Part shown: positions 27,293 through 34,589 of the stretch, piece by piece
Layout: the number at the start of each line of letters is the position of its first letter
How positions within the stretch are numbered: the first letter of the stretch is position 1
Source of the DNA: Neisseria dentiae
GTDB taxonomy: Bacteria; Pseudomonadota; Gammaproteobacteria; Burkholderiales; Neisseriaceae
Direction: 5' to 3'
Length of the DNA stretch: 64,000 nucleotides
NCBI RefSeq assembly: GCF_014055005.1
Contig: NZ_CP059570.1
Coordinates: 1,550,001 to 1,614,000 of the forward strand
The notes under the pieces: model-generated
The model's database searches: none
What the model was told of the DNA's origin: nothing
The model's input: only the letters and a program-made list of their open reading frames with translations
Position numbers and translations under genes: made by a program

Positions 27293-28249
27293 TTACGGTT
27301 TCGACCATGCCGCAACGGCATCGGCGAACATGGCGGCCACATCGAAGCCTTTCTGCTTCATGATTTCCTGAAAACCGGTGGGGCTGGTTACGTTGACTTC
27401 GGTGAGGCAGTCGCCGATTACGTCTAAGCCTGCCAGCAAAATGCCGCGGCGTTTCAATTCGGGCGCGAGGGTTTCGGCGATTTCACGGTCGCGCGCGGAA
27501 AGCTCCTGCGCCACGCCGCGCCCGCCGGCGGCCAGGTTGCCGCGCGTTTCGCCGTTTTGCGGGATACGCGCCAGCGCAAACGGCACCACTTCGCCGCCAA
27601 TCACCAACACGCGCTTGTCGCCGTGCACGATTTCGGGGATATAGCGCTGCGCCATAATGGTGCGCGTGTCGAGCTGCATCAGGGTTTCGAGTATGCTGCC
27701 GATGTTGGGGTCGGCTTCGGTGAGACGGAAGATGCCCATGCCGCCCATGCCGTCGAGCGGTTTCACGATGATGTCGCCGTGTTCTTGCAGAAAGGCGCGC
27801 ACATCGGCGGCGCGGGTGCTCACCAGCGTGGGCGCGGTAAAGCGGCCGAAATTCAGAATCGCCAGCTTTTCGTTGAAGTCGCGCATGGCCTGCCCGCTGT
27901 TGAACACTTTCGCACCCTGCCCTTCGGCCAGCGTGAGCAGTTGGGTAGCGTAGAGATACTGCATATCGAAAGGCGGGTCGGTGCGCATAATCACGGCATC
28001 GAAATCTTTCAAGGCCGTCTGAATTTTTTCTTCTGCCCTGAACCATTCGTGATCGTAATCGCTTTTCGCCCCGGCAAACTCAAACGGTGCGGCCTGCGCG
28101 GCCACGATGCCGTTTTGCACCGAAAGCTCGCTGCTCAGGGTGTGGAACAGCGCCCAGCCGCGCGCGGCCATTTCGCGCATCATGGCGTAGGTGGTGTCTT
28201 TATAGGTTTTGAACGTTGCCAACGGGTCGGCGATAAATAAGATTTTCAT
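27293..28249 (-). CDS. gshB: Glutathione synthetase
   Basis: The 318-residue ATP-grasp enzyme ligates glycine to gamma-glutamylcysteine. Motifs include IMRTDPPFDMQYLYATQLL, VKPLDGMGGMGIFRL, GDKRVLVIGGEVVPFALAR and EVNVTSPTGFQEI. I chose ATG 28249 (MKILFIADPLA); an in-frame upstream ATG adds eight non-conserved residues. A DUS inside the gene encodes IQTALKDF. Confidence 0.95.
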   Translation of the reverse strand: MKILFIADPLATFKTYKDTTYAMMREMAARGWALFHTLSSELSVQNGIVAAQAAPFEFAGAKSDYDHEWFRAEEKIQTALKDFDAVIMRTDPPFDMQYLYATQLLTLAEGQGAKVFNSGQAMRDFNEKLAILNFGRFTAPTLVSTRAADVRAFLQEHGDIIVKPLDGMGGMGIFRLTEADPNIGSILETLMQLDTRTIMAQRYIPEIVHGDKRVLVIGGEVVPFALARIPQNGETRGNLAAGGRGVAQELSARDREIAETLAPELKRRGILLAGLDVIGDCLTEVNVTSPTGFQEIMKQKGFDVAAMFADAVAAWSKP

Positions 28250-28292
28250 AAATTTCCTTTTGAATCCGGCCAATCATACATGCTGTAAGATT

Positions 28293-28330
28293 AAGGCCGT
28301 CTGAAAATGCCGCTGCGGTTTCAGACGGCC
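28293..28330. terminator. Inverted DUS pair between ung and gshB
   Basis: AAGGCCGTCTGAAAA and TTTCAGACGGCC face each other around a 12-base loop. It lies just past the ung stop codon (minus strand) and would separate ung from gshB. Confidence 0.6.
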
Positions 28331-28345
28331 GCGATAGTGTTTTCA

Positions 28346-29005
28346 TTACACCTGCCAATCCACCGCGCCCAACCCGTGCTGCTGCAAATAAGCGTTGGCC
28401 TGCGAAAAATGGCGGCAGCCGAAAAAGCCGCGGTAGGCCGATAGCGGCGATGGATGCGGCGCGCTCAACACCAGATGGCGGCTGCGGTCGATAAATGCGC
28501 CTTTCTTCTGCGCGTGGCTGCCCCACAGCATAAACACCACGTTGCGGCGGTGTTCGTTCAATTGCGCAATCACACGGTCGGTAAACTGCTCCCAGCCCAG
28601 CGCGGCATGGGAATGCGCCTGATGCGCGCGCACGGTGAGCACGGTGTTGAGCAGCAGCACGCCCTGATCCGCCCAATGTTGCAGATAACCGTGATTGGGA
28701 ATGTGAAAGCCCTCGATATCGGTTGCCAGCTCTTTATAAATATTCGCCAGCGACGGCGGAATATCCACTTCGGGGCGCACCGAAAACGCCAGCCCGTGCG
28801 CCTGCCCCGCACCGTGGTAAGGGTCTTGCCCCAAAATCACCACCTTCACTTGGCAAAACTCGGTGGCTTTGAACGCATTAAACACATCGGCCGCCGGCGG
28901 ATACACCGTCTGCCCGCTTGCGCGCTCGGCTTTAACGGTGCTCAGAATGTGTTGGAAATAAGGCTGCTGCTTCTCCGCGCCGAGGGCGTCGTGCCAGGTT
29001 TGCAT
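28346..29005 (-). CDS. ung: Uracil-DNA glycosylase
   Basis: The 219-residue family 1 UDG removes uracil from DNA. The water-activating loop GQDPYHGAGQAHGLAFS and the DNA-intercalation loop HPSPLSAYRGFFG are intact, as is LLLNTVLTVRAHQAHSH. Length and start fit the family. It diverges from tgt. Confidence 0.95.
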   Translation of the reverse strand: MQTWHDALGAEKQQPYFQHILSTVKAERASGQTVYPPAADVFNAFKATEFCQVKVVILGQDPYHGAGQAHGLAFSVRPEVDIPPSLANIYKELATDIEGFHIPNHGYLQHWADQGVLLLNTVLTVRAHQAHSHAALGWEQFTDRVIAQLNEHRRNVVFMLWGSHAQKKGAFIDRSRHLVLSAPHPSPLSAYRGFFGCRHFSQANAYLQQHGLGAVDWQV

Positions 29006-29079
29006 AAACTGCTCCGTAAACGGTGTGAACGAACCGTGCCATTATATAAGAAAGGCCGCCCGAAATGTTTCAGACGGCC

Positions 29080-29108
29080 TTACCGCACCAAGCGATAGGC
29101 TATATAAT
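29080..29108 (+). promoter_or_regulatory. Candidate sigma-70 promoter for tgt
   Basis: TTACCG at 29080, a 17-base spacer and a perfect TATAAT at 29103-29108 lie 32 bp upstream of the tgt ATG. The -35 is poor and overlaps the end of a DUS pair (29051-29081). Confidence 0.4.
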
Positions 29109-29139
29109 CGCGGCCTGACTATATTTTTTCCGCTTTGCC

Positions 29140-30255
29140 ATGCTCAAATTCACGCTCCACACAACCGACGGCCACGCCCGCCGCGGCACGCTCGAACTCA
29201 ACCACGGCACCATCGAAACCCCCGTATTCATGCCCGTCGGCACCTACGGCTCGGTCAAAGCGATGACGCCGCAAAACCTGCACGACATCAACGCGCAGAT
29301 TATCCTCGGCAACACCTACCATTTATGGCTGCGCCCCGGACTGGAAGTGATCGAACAATTCGGCGGCCTGCACCAATTCATCGGCTGGGACAAACCGATT
29401 CTTACCGATTCGGGCGGCTTCCAAGTGTTTTCGCTCTCCGATATGCGCAAACTCACCGAAGAGGGCTGCACCTTCAAAAGCCCGATTAACGGCGACAAAC
29501 TGTTTCTATCGCCCGAAATCTCGATGAAAATCCAAACCGTACTCAATTCCGACATCGTGATGCAGCTCGATGAATGCACGCCCGGCGAAGCCTCGCACGA
29601 GCAGGCGAAAAAATCGCTGCAAATGAGCCTGCGCTGGGCGGAGCGCAGCAAAAAAGCGTTTGAAGATTTGAACAACCCCAATGCCCTCTTCGGCATCGTG
29701 CAAGGCGCGATGTATGAAGACCTGCGCGAAGAATCGCTGCGCGGGTTGGAGCAGTTCGACTTTCCCGGGCTGGCCATCGGCGGCCTTTCCGTGGGCGAAC
29801 CCAAGCCCGAAATGTACCGTATGCTGCGCGCCGTCGGCCCGATGCTGCCCGCGCACAAACCGCATTACCTGATGGGCGTGGGCACGCCCGAAGATTTGGT
29901 GTACGGCGTGGCGCACGGCGTGGATATGTTCGACTGCGTGATGCCCACCCGCAACGCCCGCAACGGCTGGCTGTTCACCCGCTTCGGCGACATCAAGATC
30001 AAAAACGCCAAACACAAACACGACACGCGCCCGCTCGATGAAACCTGCACTTGCTACGCCTGCAAAAACTTCAGCCGCGCCTATCTTTATCATCTGCACA
30101 AAGCCGGCGAAATCCTCGGCGCGCAACTGAACACCATCCACAACCTGCATTTTTATCAGGTGATCATGGCAGAAATGCGCGAAGCCATCGAACAGGGCAG
30201 GTTTGCCGATTGGCAGGCGCAGTTCCACGAAAACCGCGCGCGCGGCACGGATTGA
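29140..30255 (+). CDS. tgt: Queuine tRNA-ribosyltransferase
   Basis: The 371-residue enzyme exchanges guanine 34 for preQ1 in tRNAs with GUN anticodons. Catalytic and binding blocks are clear: ILTDSGGFQVFSL, FDCVMPTRNARNGWLFT (nucleophilic Asp), and zinc ligands in ETCTCYACKN with a later His in LNTIHNLHFY. The length is typical. ATG 29140 is the conserved start (MLKFTLHTTDG). Confidence 0.96.
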   Translation: MLKFTLHTTDGHARRGTLELNHGTIETPVFMPVGTYGSVKAMTPQNLHDINAQIILGNTYHLWLRPGLEVIEQFGGLHQFIGWDKPILTDSGGFQVFSLSDMRKLTEEGCTFKSPINGDKLFLSPEISMKIQTVLNSDIVMQLDECTPGEASHEQAKKSLQMSLRWAERSKKAFEDLNNPNALFGIVQGAMYEDLREESLRGLEQFDFPGLAIGGLSVGEPKPEMYRMLRAVGPMLPAHKPHYLMGVGTPEDLVYGVAHGVDMFDCVMPTRNARNGWLFTRFGDIKIKNAKHKHDTRPLDETCTCYACKNFSRAYLYHLHKAGEILGAQLNTIHNLHFYQVIMAEMREAIEQGRFADWQAQFHENRARGTD

Positions 30256-30314
30256 AAATCTACCGGCTTCAAACAGAGAAAATCCGATGCAAACCAAATT
30301 GCTTCCGTTTATTT

Positions 30315-30431
30315 TATAGTGAATTCAAATAAAAACTCCGAAATGAAATAACTGCATTCAAACTTGCAATTGGGCGATATGCTAAAGAATCGTTTTACCC
30401 TACTTCGGCATTCTTATTTTAATCCACTATA
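30315..30431. repeat. 117-bp MITE (copy 1 of 3)
   Basis: The ends are TATAGTGAATTCAAATAAAA and TTTTAATCCACTATA, inverted with mismatches and with the TA-rich terminus seen in Correia-type elements. The interior (gcaattgggcgatatgctaaag) is unrelated to Correia. Copies of exactly 117 bp are at 46535 and, inverted, at 58969. There is no ORF. This copy ends 3 bp before the rhodanese ORF. Confidence 0.88.
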
Positions 30432-30434
30432 GGT

Positions 30435-30749
30435 ATGGCAATGATGCAGGCAGCCTTTGCCGACGTACTTATCGACGTGCGCTCGCCCGAAGAATACGCC
30501 CGATCCCATATCAAAAATGCGGTTCTTATGCCCGTAGATACGGTGAAAAACAGCATTTCCGCCGCTGCCCTCGATAAAGCGGAAACGGTTTATATCTATT
30601 GCCGCAGCGGCAACCGCGCCGAAAGTGCGCGCCAAACGCTGCTTTCGATGGGCTATACCGATGTGAAAAACTTGGGCGGTTTGGAAGATGCCCGTATATT
30701 TCTTCAAAAGCACCCCAAAACAGCCGCCTCAATCCGGAAACCGAAATAA
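30435..30749 (+). CDS. Rhodanese-domain protein, N-terminus apparently clipped by the MITE
   Basis: The 104 residues form one rhodanese domain with active-site loop YCRSGNRAES and the entry motif DVLIDVRSPEEYARSH. Relatives such as PspE have a signal peptide; here the ORF starts MAMMQAAFADVLIDVR, which looks like the last residues of such a peptide (AAFA cleavage site), and the ATG sits 3 bp from the MITE end. The MITE insertion therefore probably removed the export signal and the native promoter. If translated, the protein would be cytoplasmic. Two ATG codons (30435, 30441) are possible starts. Confidence 0.75.
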   Translation: MAMMQAAFADVLIDVRSPEEYARSHIKNAVLMPVDTVKNSISAAALDKAETVYIYCRSGNRAESARQTLLSMGYTDVKNLGGLEDARIFLQKHPKTAASIRKPK

Positions 30750-30811
30750 GGCAGGCCGACACCGTACCGTTTATTTTGGCGTAACAAACAATCCGGCCTT
30801 TTCCAATAACG

Positions 30812-30843
30812 ACAGGCCGTCTGAAAACTTTCAGACGGCCTGT
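30812..30843. terminator. Inverted DUS pair between rhodanese gene and lpdA
   Basis: ACAGGCCGTCTGAAAA and TTTCAGACGGCCTGT form a perfect stem lying between two convergent genes. It is a probable bidirectional terminator. Confidence 0.75.
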
Positions 30844-30865
30844 TAACACAACAGCAGCAACCGCT

Positions 30866-32659
30866 TTATTTCTTACGTTGCGGCGGCAAATCGGTGCACA
30901 CGCCCAGCGCCACTTCGGCGGCAAGACCGATGGTTTCGCCCAAGGTCGGATGCGGGTGGATGGTTTTGCCGATATCGGTTGCATCGCAGCCCATTTCGAT
31001 GGCCAGACAAATTTCGCCGATCATGTCGCCGCCATTGGGGCCGACGATGCCGCCGCCGATGATGCGGCCGGTTTCGGCGTCGAAAATCAGCTTGGTAAAA
31101 CCCTGGTCGCAGCCGTTGGCGATGGCGCGGCCGGAAGCTGCCCACGGGAAGTTGGCTTTGGTGATTTTGATGCCCTGCTCTTTGGCGGCGGTTTCGGTTA
31201 CGCCCACCCACGCAACTTCGGGAGCGGTGTAGGCCACGCCGGGAATCACGCGGGCGTCGAAATAGGCTTTGTGGCCGGCGCAGTTTTCGGCGGCAACGTG
31301 GCCTTCGTGCACGGCTTTATGCGCCAGCATGGGCTGGCCGACGATGTCGCCGATGGCGTAGATGTGCGGCACGTTGGTACGCATCTGTTTGTCCACTTCG
31401 ATGAAGCCGCGCTCGGTAACGGCCACGCCGGCGTTTTCGGCACCGATTAATTTGCCGTTGGGCGCACGGCCTGCTGCCACCAACACCACGTCGTAGCGTT
31501 GCGGCTCTTTGGGGGCGTTGGCGCCTTCGAAGGTAACGTAAACGCCGTCTTCTTTCGGCTCCACCGCCACGGTTTTGGTGTTGACCATAATGTTGCCGAA
31601 GCGGTATTCGTTCTGCTTCTGCCACACTTTCACCAAGTCGCGGTCGGCGCCCTGCATCAAGCCGTCCATCATTTCGACCACGTCGAGGCGCGTGCCCAGC
31701 GTGCTGTACACTGTACCCATTTCGAGGCCGATGATGCCGCCGCCGATAATCAGCATTTTGCCCGGCACCGATTTGAGGGCGAGTGCGCCGGTTGAGTCGA
31801 TGATGCGCGGGTCTTCGGGAATAAACGGCAGGTTCACCACGCGGCTGCCGGCGGCGATGATGGCGTTTTTAAACGCAACGGTTTGTTTTTCGCCGGTTTC
31901 GTCTTTGCCGCTGCCGGTGGTCAGCGCCACTTCCATGTGGTTGGGGCCGACGAATTTGCCGTTGCCGCGAATCACGTCGACTTTGCGCATTTTCGCCATG
32001 CCGGCCAAACCGCCGGTGAGTTTGCCGATCACTTTTTCTTTGTAGGTGCGCAGCATATCGATATCCAGCTCGGGTTCGGGATATTTGATGCCGTTGGCGG
32101 CCAGATGGCGCACTTCGTCGATTACGTTGGCGTTGTGCAGCAGGGCTTTGGAGGGGATGCAGCCCACGTTCAGGCACACGCCGCCCAAGGTGGCGTAACG
32201 CTCGACGATGGCGACCTTCAAGCCTTCGTCGGCTGCGGCAAACGCGGCGGAATAACCGCCGGGGCCGCCGCCCAGCACCACAACGTCGTATTCGGCATCT
32301 GCCTTGCCGCTGAATGGCGCGGCCTGCGGCGCAGCGGCTTTAGGAGATGCTTCCTGTTGTGCGGGTGCTGCTTCGGCTTTCGGCGCATCGGCCTTGGGTT
32401 CGGCTTTGGGCGCTTCTGTTGCGGCAGCTTCAATCACCGCAATCACGCCGCCTTCCGAAATTTTGTCGCCCACTTTCACTTTCACTTCTTTCACCACGCC
32501 GGCGGCTTCGGCCGGCACATCCATGGTGGCTTTGTCGGTTTCCAGCGTAACCAGCGTGTCTTCAACCGCCACGGTGTCGCCCGCTTTGATTTCTACGGCG
32601 ATGATGTCCACGTTTTCGTGGCCGCCGATATCGGGCACTTTTAATTCGATTAAGCTCAT
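30866..32659 (-). CDS. lpdA: Dihydrolipoyl dehydrogenase (E3) with N-terminal lipoyl domain
   Basis: The 597-residue protein starts with a lipoyl domain (residues 1-80, lipoyl-Lys in ETDKATMDVP), an Ala/Pro linker, and then a full E3 flavoprotein: FAD site VVVLGGGPGGYSAAFAAADE, redox disulfide GGVCLNVGCIPSKALL, NAD site MLIIGGGIIGLEMG, and catalytic His/Glu in HPHPTLGET. Lipoyl-E3 fusions are known in Neisseria PDH. I chose ATG 32659 (MSLIELKVPD). It is the last gene of the aceE-aceF-lpdA cluster. Confidence 0.95.
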   Translation of the reverse strand: MSLIELKVPDIGGHENVDIIAVEIKAGDTVAVEDTLVTLETDKATMDVPAEAAGVVKEVKVKVGDKISEGGVIAVIEAAATEAPKAEPKADAPKAEAAPAQQEASPKAAAPQAAPFSGKADAEYDVVVLGGGPGGYSAAFAAADEGLKVAIVERYATLGGVCLNVGCIPSKALLHNANVIDEVRHLAANGIKYPEPELDIDMLRTYKEKVIGKLTGGLAGMAKMRKVDVIRGNGKFVGPNHMEVALTTGSGKDETGEKQTVAFKNAIIAAGSRVVNLPFIPEDPRIIDSTGALALKSVPGKMLIIGGGIIGLEMGTVYSTLGTRLDVVEMMDGLMQGADRDLVKVWQKQNEYRFGNIMVNTKTVAVEPKEDGVYVTFEGANAPKEPQRYDVVLVAAGRAPNGKLIGAENAGVAVTERGFIEVDKQMRTNVPHIYAIGDIVGQPMLAHKAVHEGHVAAENCAGHKAYFDARVIPGVAYTAPEVAWVGVTETAAKEQGIKITKANFPWAASGRAIANGCDQGFTKLIFDAETGRIIGGGIVGPNGGDMIGEICLAIEMGCDATDIGKTIHPHPTLGETIGLAAEVALGVCTDLPPQRKK

Positions 32660-32759
32660 TTTGAACCTTTCTTTCAAAAACGGCCTGATTCAAGGCAGGC
32701 CGTCTGAAAAATCATGCGGCAGACCAGGCATGGCGCCTGCTGCGGCCTTTGAATGTTTC

Positions 32760-32798
32760 TTTTCAGACGGCCTCGAATATCTGAAGGCCGTCTGAAAA
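32760..32798. repeat. Facing DUS copies between aceF and lpdA
   Basis: TTTTCAGACGGCCTCG and GAAGGCCGTCTGAAAA face each other within the 141-bp gap between aceF and lpdA. Together with a third DUS at about 32698 they could form a partial terminator that lowers lpdA expression. Confidence 0.5.
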
Positions 32799-32800
32799 CC

Positions 32801-34483
32801 TTACAGCGCCACGCGGCGGAAATCTTTCAGCAGGTTGGCGATATACACGGTAAAGCGCATACCGGCCGCACCGTCGATTACGCGGTGGTCGAACGACAGG
32901 CTCAGCGGGCACATTAAGCGCGGCTGGAATTCTTTGCCGTTCCAAACGGGTTTCATCTGCGATTTGCACACGCCCAAAATGGCCACTTCGGGAGCGTTCA
33001 CAATCGGGGTGAAGCTGGTGCCGCCGATGCCGCCCAAGCTAGAAATGGTAAAGGTTGCGCCTTGCATTTCGTTGGGCTTGAGCTTGCCTTCGCGGGCTTT
33101 TTTGCTCAATTCGGTCAGCTCTTGCGAAATTTCTTTCAGGCCTTTCTTATCGGCGTCTTTAATCACCGGCACCACCAAACCGTTGGGGGTGTCGGCGGCG
33201 AAACCGATGTTGTAGAACTTTTTCAGCACCAGATTATCGCCGTCGAGCGAAGAATTGAACTCGGGGAAGGCTTTGAGCGCCACCACCGATGCTTTGATCA
33301 CAAATGCCAGCGGCGACAGTTTCAGGCCTTCGCGCTCCCACTCTTTGTTGAGCTGCTGGCGGAAGGTTTCCAAATCGGTCATGTCGGCTTCGTCGTTCAC
33401 GGTAACGTGGGGAATCATCACCCAGTTGCGCGAAAGATTCTGGCCGGAAATTTTCTTGATGCGCGACAGCGGCACGGTTTCGATTTCGCCGAATTTGCTG
33501 AAATCGATTTTCGGCCACGGCAACAGGTCGAGGCCGCCGCCGAGCGACGGTGCGCTAGCCGCAACGGGCGCGGCTTTGCCTGCCCCTCCCTGCATGGCTG
33601 CTTTTACAAAGGCTTTGATGTCGTCGCCGACGATACGGCCTTTTTCGCCGCTGCCTTTTACCAAGCCCAAATCCACGCCCAGTTCGCGCGCCAGTTTGCG
33701 TGCGGAAGGGCCGGCATGCGCCTTGGCGAACGCGGCTTCGTTAATCGGCGTGTTGCCGAATGCGGCCACGGGCGCGGCAGATGCGGCGGGGGCGGCTGCG
33801 GGTTTCGCTGCGGCAGGTGCCTGCGGAGCGGGCGCGGCTTTAGGCGCTTCTGCGGCGGGAGCGGCAGGCGCGGGGGCGGCTGCGGCTTGGCCGGCGGTTT
33901 CTACTTCGATAATCTGCGTGCCTTGCGAAACTTTGTCGCCCACTTTCACATAAACGGCTTTTACTACGCCGGCGGCGGTGCTGGGCACGTCCATGGTGGC
34001 CTTGTCGGTTTCCAATGTAATCAGCGTGTCGTCGGTGGCTACGGTATCGCCCACTTTCACTTCCACGGCAATCACGTCCACATTATCGTGGCCGCCGATG
34101 TCGGGCACTTCCACTTTAACGGTTGCGCCGCCTGCTTGTGCGGCAGGGGCGGGAGCGGCCGTTTGGGCGGCTGCGGGGGCAGCGGCTGCGGCGGGGGCAG
34201 CCTCAGGCGCTTTTTCTGCCGGAGCGGGTGCGGCTGCGGCACCGGCGGCTTCCACCAGCACGATAACGCTGCCTTCCGACACTTTGTCGCCCACTTTCAC
34301 TTTCACTTCTTTCACCACGCCTGCGGCATCGGCCGGCACGTCCATGGTGGCCTTGTCGGTTTCCAGCGTGATCAGCGTGTCGTCGACGGCGATGGTGTCG
34401 CCCGCTTTCACTTCAACGGCAATCACGTCCACATCGCTGTGGCCGCCGATGTCGGGTACTTTGATTTCTACGATCTGACTCAT
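32801..34483 (-). CDS. aceF: Pyruvate dehydrogenase E2, dihydrolipoyl acetyltransferase
   Basis: The 560-residue protein has two lipoyl domains (about residues 1-80 and 122-200), each with ETDKATMDVP, joined by Ala/Pro-rich swinging arms; then a peripheral subunit-binding domain (PSARKLARELGVDLGLVKGS) and the acyltransferase core ending in SFDHRVIDGAAGMRF, whose His and Asp are catalytic. It passes acetyl groups to CoA in the PDH complex. Start MSQIVEIKVPD. Confidence 0.96.
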   Translation of the reverse strand: MSQIVEIKVPDIGGHSDVDVIAVEVKAGDTIAVDDTLITLETDKATMDVPADAAGVVKEVKVKVGDKVSEGSVIVLVEAAGAAAAPAPAEKAPEAAPAAAAAPAAAQTAAPAPAAQAGGATVKVEVPDIGGHDNVDVIAVEVKVGDTVATDDTLITLETDKATMDVPSTAAGVVKAVYVKVGDKVSQGTQIIEVETAGQAAAAPAPAAPAAEAPKAAPAPQAPAAAKPAAAPAASAAPVAAFGNTPINEAAFAKAHAGPSARKLARELGVDLGLVKGSGEKGRIVGDDIKAFVKAAMQGGAGKAAPVAASAPSLGGGLDLLPWPKIDFSKFGEIETVPLSRIKKISGQNLSRNWVMIPHVTVNDEADMTDLETFRQQLNKEWEREGLKLSPLAFVIKASVVALKAFPEFNSSLDGDNLVLKKFYNIGFAADTPNGLVVPVIKDADKKGLKEISQELTELSKKAREGKLKPNEMQGATFTISSLGGIGGTSFTPIVNAPEVAILGVCKSQMKPVWNGKEFQPRLMCPLSLSFDHRVIDGAAGMRFTVYIANLLKDFRRVAL

Positions 34484-34547
34484 CGTGATATTCCTTTATC
34501 AACCGCAGTTTGATCGCTGCGGCTTGAATGTTTCAAATGTCTGCCTG

Positions 34548-34583
34548 TTTTTCAGACGGCCTTAACAACAGGCCGTCTGAAAA
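34548..34583. repeat. Facing DUS copies between aceE and aceF
   Basis: TTTTTCAGACGGCCTT and ACAGGCCGTCTGAAAA lie head to head in the 106-bp aceE-aceF gap. A stem can form but the genes are expected to be co-expressed, so termination here would be partial at most. Confidence 0.5.
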
Positions 34584-34589
34584 GCGGCA

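Noticed and set aside
33062..34513. 483-residue plus-strand ORF opposite aceF
   Set aside because: Low-complexity Gly/Cys/Phe antisense of the Ala/Pro-rich E2 linkers.
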